Source: Plantago ovata (Eukaryota; Streptophyta; Magnoliopsida; Lamiales; Plantaginaceae). Taken from it: a stretch of 64,000 nucleotides of DNA. Location of the stretch: positions 5,457,545 through 5,521,544 of the forward strand of contig CM051456.1 of the NCBI GenBank assembly GCA_028274465.1, written 5' to 3'. This document shows, piece by piece, positions 1 through 11,732 of the stretch (positions within the stretch are counted from its first letter, which is position 1; each line of letters starts with the position of its first letter). The translations under genes were made by a program, and so were the position numbers. The notes below the pieces were generated by a model that was not told the DNA's origin, searched no databases, and saw nothing but the letters and a program-made list of their open reading frames with translations.

Positions 1-1339
1 TTTGTACATATAGAGTTCAAGTAGATGACTCAGGTTTCCAAGAGAAGGTGGAATTTCCCCTGTCAGACTATTTTCGTAAAAGTCTAATTCTCGCATGTTG
101 GGTAATGTGCCAATGGAAGCTGGAATATTACCTGTGAAGAGGTTATCACCAAGATATAATATGGTTAGGCCAGTAAGGCGTGCTATCTCTTCTGGAATGC
201 TTCCACTAATGCTGTTGCTGTACAGGGATAGCCGCACCAGACTGGACGATAAGTTGGCTATCGAACTTGGAAGTGTACCCCCAAAGTTGTTTATACCGAA
301 CTCCAAACTCTCTAGCTTGGTACAATTGGGTAAAGAATTTAAGAATAGCAACATGCTGGCCAAGAGAATTATCGCGCACATGAAGGTATGCAAGATATTG
401 CAGATTCCCTAGAGTTAACGGTACATTTCCAGTGAACTGATTGGCAGACAGATCAATCTCTATGAGACTGGAAGCATTGGGCAAAGACATTGGTATATGC
501 CCTGTGAAACTATTTATGGCGAACCAAAAATACTGGATATGTGGAAAAATATCTGCAATATCCTGCCTTAGTTCACCATTAAAATTGTTGAAAGCCAGGC
601 TCAGAAGTGTTAATTTTGAGAGATTGTAAATAAGAGGAGGAAAGATACCGGAAAATTGGTTGCTACCAAGATGTAGATACGTCAACTTGATCAAATTTCC
701 TATCGTGTCAGGAACTTCGCCCAGAAGTTCATTGAATGATAAGTTAATCTCCTGAAGGTATGATAGGTTCCCAAATGAAACAGGGAAATTTCCTGTAAAG
801 TTATTGTTTTGGAGATAAAGTCTCTCAAGAAGTGACAGAGTGCTTAGTTCAGATGGAATCTGGTGTTCTAGAAAGTTGTGCTCTAATGAAATATTGATAA
901 GATTAGAACATCTTGAAAGAGTAGCAGGGATGGCTTGGGACAAGGAGTTGAAACTCAAGTTCAAATTCTTGAGCTGCGTCAAGCGGCCTAATTCAGCAGG
1001 AACAAAACCATTTAAAAAGTTATGTGAGAGATCAATGGATGCTAGGAAGGAAAGGTTTCTGATGAACGGGGATACATGACCATACAAATCCATGCTTGTA
1101 AGGTTTAACCCGGTGACGTTATGCTGGTTGTCACTGCATGTTACTCCTGCCCATTGGCAGAAATGAAGTGAATCATTCCAGGATGAAAATACATCAACAG
1201 GGTAGTTGGTGAAGTGAGATTTTAAATCCAAAAGTGCAAGTTTCTGAGTGTCATCATCAGAATTTGCGGTGTTGGCAGGGAATAACAAGTTCAGCAGAAG
1301 AAAAGAAATGAGGTTTAGTTTTGGAAGATGAAGTTTCAT
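1..1339 (-). CDS. LRR receptor-like kinase, 5' part (partial, frameshifted)
   Basis: This is the start of a plant LRR receptor kinase of the EFR/Xa21-like subfamily XII; such proteins sit in the plasma membrane and often sense microbes. The ATG is at 1339. It opens with a hydrophobic signal peptide (about residues 1-26), then an LRRNT_2 cap ending in a SWNDSLHFCQWAGVTC-type segment, then repeated LxxLxLxxNxLxGxIP units. The frame stays open to about 365. There the reading must shift by one frame to continue (…LNSLPNCTKLESLEFG…NNFGGTLPSSIANLS…) down to base 1, so there is an indel near 335-365. The first frame stops at 206. The kinase domain, if present, lies outside the window. Family call is sure; whether the gene is functional is doubtful because of the frameshift. 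Confidence 0.8.
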
Positions 1340-4300
1340 GTTTGAATGAGATCTTTGGTTTTGGTCTTTTGGATAAGACTAGAGAGGATATGTTTATACA
1401 GATGCTGCAAGTAATCACAATCACATTTATATTAACTTATCTCACTAACTAGTCCTTACGAAGAAGTACGTGTTCATGGATATCAAATCATCAATATAAA
1501 AGAGCAATAGTCCAATCACTAACCTTTTTGACTTGACAACACCAACTGCTAGGAATTTCCTCCATCAGCTTACTATTGTAGGCCTTTTATTATCCCCAGT
1601 TCATCTCTTTTAGAAACATTGGTAGCATCAGCAGGTTGACAAAGTCTAACTTTTACCTAAGACTTGAGGGTTTCTTAGTCACTCCTTGAGAAATAGTTCT
1701 AACTTTCATTCAAAATTTAGAGCATGATGGTGACTTATTTCGTAAGTGTTATTTATCAATATTATCCGTATGACAGCTTACCCACCTGGAAATGAAATAA
1801 CCAATTGTGTTCCATATCTTGCAGAGTCAAGTGCATCATTGTCATGATACAAAGTTTTGATTCTTTTGAATATATATATTTTCTTTCATGGTGAACCAAA
1901 AAATCTTCTTGGATCCACATTGGTTCTTGAGAATTCATTTGCATCTCATGTTGAGTGTCCTAGGAAGTTAGACTGCAATACTGTGATGTGAGGCCTCTGA
2001 AGTCTTGTGAACAGGGTTCTGCCTTTATCAGGAGCCTATATATGCTTTGAAAGAAAATCCTGCCAATGTTAGTATTCCGAATATGAGAATTGCAAAAGAC
2101 TGTATATTACTATCTATTTACTCTGGTAAGTCTGGAAAATGCAACGGAACTGCCAGCAAAAATCTCCCTCACTATTGAGGCCTGTCATTAATTATTGACA
2201 TGATGCAAGTGGTATGTGTACTAGCAGAATTATTCGAAATGCTCTCATGCATTGATCTATGATCTATCTGATTTAGTTAACCTAGAAGGCTAGGAGGCGT
2301 ATTCCGGCATGAAATGATATTGAGTTCCAAATGTGTAGATTCTTGATTTATAATGACTTCAATGAAACACACATGATAAACTACCATTTTGCTAAAACAT
2401 TGTGCCTTGAGACACCTCTATTCTTACCTTGTACAGTTTCAAACTTGAATAATCTATTTTAAGTTAAAAATGTATAACAGTATGCAGGTTCACCTAACTG
2501 TAAATTTCACCTAACGATCATTCAGTTCCAGGAAGCGAAGGAGGAAATGAGGATTGGGAATTTGGGATACAGCAAATCACATCCATCACTTTTGTCAAAT
2601 AATTTTTTGTGCATGGAGCAGTTGAGGTAAATTTTGTCATGCTTTAACTTATACTAGTAGCAATTATCATCAATAGATAGCGCTTCTGACTTCATTTATG
2701 TGTCATTCAATTCAGTGAATTTAACCTTCTAAGTGTTAGAATATGATGGAAATTGGTAAAAATACTGTTGAATCTGTACTGCACTTACAGTTTTCCCATT
2801 AATTACTCTTGAGAAATTTTTCCTTCACAGAAGCAAATCTATGCAGAGCTTGTTTCATATGATCTTGTATTGGGGAGCTTCACATGAACATGCTATCCCA
2901 GTTGTTAGGAGAGAAGCTATACAGTCTATAATCAATTCTTGTGTTAGAGTCATTTCTGTTACAGCTTTTCCTCGAGTGGAACTGATTGATCAATAATTTG
3001 AAGAACTACATCAAGCGATTGATCATCAGGGTTTGTTGGATCTGCTAAACTTACATTTTCCATAAGGTAAGTCTATCTTAGTTATTTCTACCAGCCATCA
3101 TCTTCTTAAAGAAAACCTTATCAAGAGAAGAAAATTGCCAACTCACAATGTAGATTTTACAAGAATAACATCATCATGTATAGGCAGTATAGCTCCTAGT
3201 CTTAGTTAACCCTCTCAGCTTTTACAAGTTTTTACCAAATACCTTCACACATTCAACAAAACATGAATATAATATACAATATATCTCTAAGGTGAAGAAC
3301 ATGTATACTTGAAACCAGTTCTCTAATTCTTCATACTCATTGATAGTTGAGCTCCACGCTCCTACAGGAAAACCACGGTATACGTCTAAGTGTATTATGA
3401 TTTCTAAAAGATAAAAAACAACTGTCAAAGCATAATTAGAAATATAGATGAACCTGTTTTTTGGACTCTTAACGTTCTCATCAAGCATTCCTGGAAATTT
3501 TTCCTTTGACTGAAACAAGTCCTTGCACAACTTGTTTCATGTTGATCCTGGCATTAGGATTCTGTACATGCTATTGCAACTTTTGTAAGTTAGCAACTAA
3601 ATAATCGATCATCAGTTCCCTGATCGAGTCACTCCCATGGATAGCAACTAAATAAATAAACTGAGGTCAATTTTGAAATACACATTTCACTGCTCTCAGT
3701 GAAACATTGGTTTACTTCACTTTCAATGAAGTTTCGTTTCTTTTTTTTAATTTTGTTTTTAAATGTTAAATGTCAAATTATCTCTGGACAATGATACATA
3801 TCAAGCTGATATACTCTATGTACAGCCAACACTTGGAGGTAATAAATTTTATACCAAGACTAACAGTCTTGGAATTAGTCACTTATCTGGATACATCATT
3901 ATCATCCATGTTACACAGTTAATAGTTGAACTTAACTTATACAGTTAGATTAACACTTTTAGAATTAGTGAAGAAACTGTGAAGTTTTCAATCTGATTTA
4001 GATGAAAAAGGACGTGTTTTGGGTAACAGTAAAGGTCCTTAGGTTCCCAAGTATTATTGGTTGATGATCTATTCACCATGGTCTTTTAGGATTCTGATTC
4101 TGGTGCTTCCTTTACTAGTGCTAAATTGTGTTTGAAACTAACAATTTTGAGGTATTTTTAAGTTTGAACAGCTTCGAATCGGATGAGGTTGAGATCCATC
4201 CGTGCCACACTCCCTCCAAAACCGATATGTAAAGGGCAATGATATATTCTCCCTATGTGCCAAATATAAATTATTATTTAATTTTTTTTATAAATAACTT

Positions 4301-5125
4301 TCAACTTTTTAGTATAAATTATTTTTTGGTATAAATTATTGTACATTATTGTTATGGTTGGTTCAGAATTAGCGCCTTGTGTAATACTTGGCCACTACGT
4401 TTGGGGTTTGGACTTATCCCTCCTCTGATATATTCTCAACATAAAAAACTCCAAACAAAAGTTGCAGTCAACAATATAGGGCAGCAGTGGCAAACTCAGC
4501 GACGACACTCATGTCCAAACAATATTTAATATTACTATATTGGATACGTCCTCGATCTTCAACGCTAACATTTGCGAGGCACAAATTTATTTATGTTTTA
4601 AATCTCAAGTAAAAACCCCATGTTTGAACATGTAACGCTTTAGGATGAGTTGTGTTATACTGTTTGCAGGTTTAAAATGGTAATTAATAACTTTCAACTT
4701 TAACTCCAAACTAATTTTAAACTATAATAATATAATATTTAATAAAATTATATTATAAAAATATAAAATTTAAATTTTCATAATATAATTAAACTTAATA
4801 TTTCATTATAATGGTTTAAAATTAATTCGTAGTTAAAATGTGTAATACTGTTAGAAAAAGAAATAAAGGGATAAATTGAGAGTGGTAGGGAGTAAAATTA
4901 AAATTAGATGTTTAACCTATAGCACATTGTGCTTAACGTTTTATTAGATGTTTGGGATGAAATCAAACACTAATAAACAAATCTTTAAGATTGATTGATT
5001 GACGGTTCCATGTCCATATAAATTGATTGATATCGTCGTTCGTTATGGGTTTCTTTCATCATCCCGAATAACCTGAAAATCGACCTTCCTTGTCTTCCAC
5101 AAACAACACCCCGTCACTCACTCCC
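1340..5125. other. Intergenic region between the LRR kinase and the first MATE gene
   Basis: No convincing gene is visible. A possible TATA box for the LRR kinase lies on the minus strand at 1425-1431. Two stretches near 2850 and 3520 look like diverged copies of each other on opposite strands or with partial similarity (a shared CTTGTTTCAT core). 4250-5000 is very AT-rich spacer. Confidence 0.5.
5017..5023 (+). promoter_or_regulatory. Candidate TATA box of MATE copy 1
   Basis: TATAAAT lies about 105 bases upstream of the chosen ATG at 5126, a plausible distance for a plant core promoter with a short leader. Confidence 0.4.
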
Positions 5126-7391
5126 ATGGAAGAAGAAACACGAACGCCTCTTCTTCTACACAGAAACAAGGAGGAGGAAACAACAAAATGGGACACGTTT
5201 ATGATAGAGATGAAGAAGCTCAGCTCTATAGCTATGCCCATGGTTGTCGTCTCCGTCTCCCATTACCTGCTCCGCGCTGTTCCCATGATGATGCTCGGCC
5301 ATCTCGACGAGCTCTCTCTTTCAAGCGCTTCTGTCGCTAACTCTCTCACCAACGTCACTGGTTTCAGTCTTATCGTGAGTTCTTTATTTATCCTCAACTT
5401 GTCTCTATATGTAGCAATTCAATTTTTTATTTTATCAATTTGTTTCTTATGTTTGTCAATTTTTCTACTATCATATATCATTATATGATATGATATGTAT
5501 ATTTCTGCAAAATTTACGTTCTGCGGCACTAAATTTTTATTGTGAATTGATTACTCAGTTTATGACTTGGTGTTGGTTTATAGAGATTGTGTTAGTATAT
5601 TCCAATTGATTAGTCAGTCTATGGATTTGTTTTTTGATGCAATAGTCTTATTTCTTATGCTAATGGAAAATATTGGAACTTCTTGAACAGTTTGGATTGT
5701 CTTGTGCATTAGAGACTCTTTGTGGGCAGGCTTACGGAGCTGAGCAATATCGAAAAATTGGAATCTTCACCTACGGTTCTATAATATGGCTCCTTCTAGC
5801 ATGTTTGCCAGTGTGTCTCCTATGGGTATATACAGGCAAGTTGTTAATATTGCTTGGCCAAGACCCCAAGATATCAGTTGAAGCTGGAAAGTATGCCATT
5901 TGGCTAATCCCATCACTGTTTCCCTTTGCCATTCTTCAGTCTTTGATACGATATTTGCAGACGCAGAGTTTAATTCTTCCTATGCTTTGGAGTTCCCTTG
6001 CTTCTGTAGTGCTCAATGTGCCTATGGCTTGGGCACTTATATTCAACTTTAACCTCGGGAAAATTGGAGCAGCACTTGCGACTTGTTTCACGTACTGGTT
6101 TAATGTAATCGTGCTGGCACTTTACGCAAGATATTCTTCAGCGTGTAGTAGAACTCATGCTTCTTTTACAAGGGACGTGTTCCTAACTTTCAAGGAGTTC
6201 TTTCGATTTGCAATCCCATCTGTGGTGATGATTTGGTAAATTACTAGTCCTCTGATTAGAAGTTTATGTGCAATTTATATATAGTTACGTACACTTGATT
6301 AGATTATAACCTCTTCTGTTTTATTGTCCATGTATGTAGTTTGGAATGGTGGACCTTTGAGATAATCATATTGCTTGGAGGACTATTGCCAAATCCGCAG
6401 TTGGAGACGTCAGTGCTATCCATCTGGTAAGCTTATTCGATGACTGTTCATTCCGTAACTTGAAACGTTTTTCCTCAAACTCTAACTTGGTGATTTACTT
6501 TGCCTCTACGAGCAGCTTGACAATCACTTCGATTCACTATCTCATACAGTATTCATTTGGTGCTGCTGCAAGGTAAGCTTTTGACATGGTTGAAAACCTA
6601 CTTAAAATGTACTATCTTATGCTTTTTTACGATCTTTAAGCTGAACGAATCAACTAAAAGAGAACTAAAAATCTTGTAGCACTCGGGTTTCTAATGAACT
6701 TGGAGCTGGGAATGCAGAAGCAGCTAAACTGGTTACTGCTTCTGTGATGGCGCTGTGCGTTTTGGAATTTGTTATTGCAACAATTGCGTTTTTCCTTTGC
6801 CGTTATGTATTGGGATACTTATTCAGTAACGAGGCAGAGGTCATCTCTTACGTTAAAGATATGACTCTTTTCCTCTGTGCCTCGATTGTCATGGATAGCT
6901 TACAGGCAGTTCTTTCAGGTAAGCTGCGCTTACAAATATGCATGGAACATTGAAGTAGCGGTTCACTGTCTCCACTTATAATGAACTAATACTCATTTTT
7001 TATTGGTGCAGGGGTGGCAAGAGGTACCGGATGGCAGCACCTAGGGGCATATGTCAATCTGGGATCGTATTATCTTGTTGGAATTCCTGTGTCGGTGTTG
7101 CTAGGATTTGTTTTGCACTTGAAAGGGGAAGGTCTATGGAGTGGTTTGGTCCTTGGAGCAACAGTCCAATCTATGTTGCTGATGTTTATAACATTTCGAA
7201 CTGATTGGGCGAGACAGGTAATTCTTCTCATGCTGAATTGTACTTTACTATTATTATCAATTCCGGTAATTCCAGCTAATAATAACTCAAATGAATTTTT
7301 GTTTTTAATTCTGTTCTGATAACAACAGGCAGCAGAAGCAAGAGAGAGGATATTTGAGGGAAAAGTTCCATCCCATGATGAGTTGATTTGA
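5126..7391 (+). CDS. MATE efflux transporter, DETOXIFICATION type (copy 1, intact)
   Basis: Multidrug and toxic compound extrusion antiporter of the plant DTX group. Family members export or sequester flavonoids, alkaloids and xenobiotics in exchange for protons. Seven exons join cleanly: 5126-5374, 5691-6235, 6340-6426, 6516-6572, 6680-6918, 7012-7217, 7329-7391, giving 481 aa, the usual length. All introns are GT-AG. Hydrophobic segments fit 12 membrane helices. Visible signatures are [14 protein letters not shown] in exon 1, [15 protein letters not shown] at the start of exon 2, [14 protein letters not shown] in exon 3 and [20 protein letters not shown] in exon 6. The ATG at 5126 is used because it gives the acidic start [10 protein letters not shown] shared with the paralogues. 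It is the first of seven tandem copies. The substrate cannot be read from the sequence. Confidence 0.93.
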
Positions 7392-8787
7392 GAGTGTAAT
7401 GGCGGAATTCGATGAACATTGACAGAGAAACGGAAGGTAACCGGGGATTTTATTGATTGACAGAGCCTGGGGGCAGGGAGGTAACAAGCTGCTGCTATAA
7501 CAGTAAAATCTCCAGAAAGAGATTCTTCTAAGCTTCAGTTGCATGTAAATGTAATGTAGCAAAAAGTAATTTCAAGAGTGAGGAATTGAAGTGGTAAAAG
7601 CAGAAAATTTTGTTCTCCCATCCAGAAAAGTTTTGAGCTTGAAGTTTTGGTTCCATCATATTCATATGAGTGTTGAGCCAAACTCAAGTGTAATTAACAA
7701 TATGGTGTGATTGGTGTCGTATCACTATAAGTCCATATCCAAATAGTAATGCTGTAGACTGTAGTGATGCACTTATGCCCAGTGAGTGGTCTTAATAATT
7801 TGTTGTACTTGTTCGATCTGCTTACACTAATAAAGATCTACTACTACCTTTAAGCTGGGGTGGGGAGGGGTAGATATGGATACGGACTTGGTTCAAAATA
7901 CAATAGATACTGTCTTGGAGTTTGGACTACTACTTCAAAGTAATCTTTGCCTTTTAAAAAAGAAAAACTAAAGCTATGTTATTTTCGTCTGAAAATTGAT
8001 TATTTTAAGTTCAGTTCAAATCAGTTCAGATGCATTCAGTTCAGTATCAGTTCAGATGCATTAAGAGTTCAGCTCAGATGCAATAAGTTCAGTATCAGTT
8101 CAGATTCACCTATTAGTTTTTTATACTACAAATAAATTCAGTTAAGTTAAGATACATTAAGTTCAGTTCAGATGCATTAAGTTCAGTTCAGTTCGGAGGA
8201 AGATAACATAGCTTAATTCAAATTCAAGTTAAAATACTGTATACCCAATCGGCCGTGTAGAAAAAGGAAGTTGCACAGGGCATGCGCAACAATTCTAGTT
8301 TAGTTGCTATACTAGAATAATTAGTATAGTACAGTAGTACTATGTTATGTTATCTACCTAAAGAGCGCATACCAATAAATGATTCATGCATGCGAACATG
8401 TGCATAGATCCGCGAAGAATCTATCATCAATTAACCTGCTGCAGATTTAAAGAATCTGGATTTGATTCGAAAGAGTTAACTTGGGGAAATTCATTAAGTC
8501 AAATAAATCACTAATGGATCCGATCACTTGTAAGTCTTGTGACACATCTCACACTAGAGGGAGTACGATTTATCTTTCAGAGTTGTAAGTCTTGTGACAC
8601 ATATCTCACTGGATTGACGCTCAATCACTTGGCCTCTGACATTTACATCCAGTTCAGATTTATTCTACATAACATAATTTTAACCTTTGGCAGCTCATAT
8701 TTATAGTCCACAACTCCACTCCACACTATTGCATGGAACCAAATTAACCATTTAATCTAGGTTACTCAACAACACAGAACGAACAGT
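7392..8787. other. Spacer between MATE copies 1 and 2
   Basis: No gene is seen. It contains the TTCAG-repeat MITE at 7971-8215. At 8525-8610 a short repeat (TAAGTCTTGTGACACAT) occurs twice. Confidence 0.5.
7971..8215. mobile_element. MITE-like element with TTCAG-rich core
   Basis: The ends are imperfect terminal inverted repeats: AAGCTATGTTATTTTC at 7971 matches the reverse complement of the segment at about 8192-8215 (AAGCTATGTTATCTTC). The interior at 8005-8195 is a degenerate array of TTCAGTTCAGATGCATTAAG-like units. No coding capacity. The same architecture recurs in intron 1 of MATE copy 7, which supports a non-autonomous DNA-transposon family. Confidence 0.65.
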
Positions 8788-10974
8788 ATGGAAAACGGAA
8801 CCAGGCCGCTCCTCGTCGACCCCAAGCATGATGAAACCGAGACGGAACTCGTTGTCGCCAATCTGACTACTTTCAGGGGTGAAGTGAACAAGTTGAGCCG
8901 TATAGCAATGCCAATGGTTGTAGTCTCTCTGTCTCATTTCATATTAAAGGCTGCGCCTATGATGATGCTGGGGCATCTTTCTCCCTTGGCTCTTTCCAGT
9001 GCTTCCATTGTCAATTCGCTTTCCAATGTCACTGGTTTCAGTCTCCTTGTAAGTACTTCTCCATCCCACTTTCAACTTCCTGAACTATACTTTTGGGATA
9101 TACGTTCTTAATGATGAACAAGTCATCTGGGAGAGCCTGCTTTCCTCAACATCGAAAATACACTCCAGATCACTAATAGATCTAATATCAAACTTGTTGC
9201 GAATCAGGCAGGAATAGCATGTGCACTGGAGACTCTATGCGGACAGGCTTACGGGGCAATGCAGTATAAAAAGCTTGGAACTTTTACTTATGGTGCAATA
9301 CTGTGGCTCTTTCTAGCTTGTCTGCCAGTATCTGTTCTATGGCTCTATACAGACAGACTGTTAATATTAATAGGCCAAGATCCTGAAATAGCAGTTGAAG
9401 CTGGAAAGTTCTCAGTCTGGCTCATCCCTGCACTATTTCCCTATGCAATTCTTCAATCTTTTGTTCGGTTTTTGCAGACTCAGAGCATTGTACTCCCTAT
9501 GCTTCTGAGTTCGTTCGGTTCTTTGTGTCTCCACTTGCCTATTTCTTGGACACTTATACTCAAGTTCAATCTCGGAAAATCTGGAGCAGCACTTGCGATT
9601 AGTTTCTCGTATTGATTGAATGTGATTGCATTGCCACTTTATATTAAATTTTCACCAGCCTGTAGTAAAACCTGCCCTTCGTTCACAGTAGAAGTGTTCA
9701 GAACTTTCAAGGAGTTCTTTAAATATGCTATTCCATCTGCAGTGATGGTCTGGTAAGTTACTAACCGCGCGTACTTGTTAGTCCGTTCTAATTTGTTTTT
9801 GAGACACCAAATGTCATAGCCTTAATTTGCTGTTACATTGCCTATCTGTAGTTTGGAGTGGACTTTTGAGATAGTCATTCTGCTTGGAGGACTATTGCCG
9901 AATCCACAGCTAGAGACATCGGTGCTATATCGATTTGGTATGAGTAATGTCTTGTTGAATCTCCACTTTACAACACAGCAAGCTTTGTGTAAATCTAACT
10001 CTTCCTTCTCTGGCTTTCACATGAAGCTTTCTGATTGCTTCCATACATAGCTAGCATTGGGAAGTGGATCACCTCTGCTGTCTCATACACAGATTTAAGG
10101 GTAGACAATAGTATATAAATATAGATTTTGCACTTTCTACGTTTCCTATTTGTTCTACAATCTGATCATTTACCTATCCACCAAATTGCCAGGTGTTTTT
10201 CTGCAAGTTGGGAAGGGAAACTATCTTCTTCCTTTAGACATGTATTCACCTTGACAACAATGAATCTCAAAGTACTGCACTGATGATGGAATCCCTCTCT
10301 CATAAGCTTAAGAAAATCGCCAGTTGCATCAGGAGCAAACTTCATAATCAGGTACTTTCATGGGATTGCATGTTCACCTCTTTTAGCTCAAATTTACTGC
10401 TGCTGATTTCCAAATTTCCAATGTTTATATTTATTCGATCTTCCTTTGCCATTAAGGAGAAATATTTGATTATCTTCTTCTTATTCTCTGCCAATGTGTA
10501 TTTATTTCTATTTACTTTATTGTTTTAAGTAAGATGTTGTGGATTGCTGCATTCATTTGATTATTTGATTATGTGTTTGTATCTGGAGACTGGATAAAGA
10601 TTGAATCATCTATATGCATGCATAATACTGTCTTGAATTGTCTGATTGATAGGCTTTCCTTAGTGGTACATACTACATGGCCCAAGCTAAAAAGGAGTGC
10701 TTAATGATTTCTGATTTTCAAGTATAATATGTCGTTGTAAGAGACAATCTAGACCGATGGGTTGATGGGATGGTTGCCAGGTTTTTACTTCTATGGTTCA
10801 CAAACAGAGGTGGAAAACCGGTGGTTTAGAGGTTGAAGTTATTTGGTTGTTTGTGCAAGTATTAATAACCATCTCAGCGGTACACTTGATCAACGCTCCT
10901 AGTAATTTTATATGTAGCACTCGCGTTTCTTATGAACTTAGAGCTGGTAAGGCAAAGGCTGCTCAATTTAAGTT
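8788..10974 (+). pseudogene. MATE transporter pseudogene (copy 2)
   Basis: Exons 1 (8788-9048), 2 (9208-9752) and 3 (9852-9937) align with the intact copies. Exon 2 has a nonsense codon TGA at 9613-9615 where the others have TGG. Exon 3 lacks one of the two adjacent Trp codons and has a 2-base gain (CTATATCG instead of CTATCG) that shifts the frame. Exon 4 is reduced to doubtful traces near 10027-10095. A diverged first part of exon 5 survives at 10918-10974, followed directly by AT-rich MITE-like sequence. Exons 6 and 7 are absent. Between exons 3 and 5 lies a foreign gene fragment (about 10250-10715). This copy cannot make a full transporter. Confidence 0.9.
10250..10715 (+). pseudogene. 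Captured two-exon fragment of an unrecognised gene
   Basis: Inside the MATE copy 2 remnant, an open stretch at about 10250-10350 encodes ESLSHKLKKIASCIRSKLH followed by a good donor (CAG|GTACTTTC at 10351). After an intron-like interval a second stretch at about 10652-10720 encodes AFLSGTYYMAQAKKEC. The two read like consecutive exons of one protein. I do not recognise the family. No start, stop or further exons are seen, so it looks like a transposed fragment. Confidence 0.4.
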
Positions 10975-11110
10975 TTAAATTTTCATAATATAATTTTATT
11001 AAATATTTTATCATTATAATTATAGTTTAGTAGTAATCGGAAGTTAACGTTGAAAATTGTTGACCGAAAAAAGTAAAATTAGATAATTTACAGTGGGACG
11101 GAGAGAGTAT
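10975..11110. mobile_element. Truncated Stowaway-like MITE end
   Basis: AT-rich sequence ends in GTGGGACGGAGAGAGTA at 11093-11109, which resembles the classic CTCCCTCCGTCCC terminal repeat of Stowaway/Tc1-mariner MITEs read in reverse. The opposite end is missing where it abuts the exon 5 remnant of MATE copy 2. Similar AT-rich sequence occurs at 4680-4860. Confidence 0.4.
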
Positions 11111-11497
11111 AGATTTGAGAACCCTGGGAAAATTGGGGAGCTGATTGTTCCGAGTATGAGATCGATTATCCACATCATCACGGTGTCTCCAACGATGTTG
11201 AATGTCTGCAGTTCAATGACAAAAAAGACCCTTCATAACTTGAATCAACACGTATATATTAACCACAAATGTGAATTTGAGGTAAATTTATGGATCTCAG
11301 GACTTAAAGATTAGACGTTGATCTACTCCAATAACAACTAAATTGCATGCTGAAATAAGTAACTATTGCTTGATTTTTCTTAAAAATGGGAAAAGCTCAT
11401 ACTGGACAAGAAATGGTATAGACACTTTTCTCATATTCACCAAAATCACAACTCTTACTAGATTTACGATTGAAAAAATGTAACATAATTTAATTTA

Positions 11498-11640
11498 GGA
11501 AAAATTTTATTTTGCACTAAAACGTTTTTCATATTTTTCAAAATGCACTTGAACATTTGTTTTATTCCAAATTGCACTGAAACCTTTCATCCAAATCTTT
11601 AACTTGCACACGTTTAAAACACCGTTAGATTTTCTGTTAA
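11498..11640 (+). repeat. Left terminal inverted repeat of the Pack-MULE-like element
   Basis: Pairs with 12610-12752 on the opposite strand. Shared blocks include ATTTTGCACT, ATATTTTTCAAAATGCA and CAAATTGCAC. The match fades after roughly 115-140 bases. Confidence 0.8.
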
Positions 11641-11732
11641 GGGGACAAATGTAATTTAACTTTTTCTTCACCTCCCAAATCTAACAACTCCATCCTTCTT
11701 CAACATCATCCAAATCGACTTCACCTCTGAGA

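Noticed and set aside
5059-5241. 60-codon minus-strand frame over the start of MATE copy 1
   Set aside because: Antisense shadow of exon 1.
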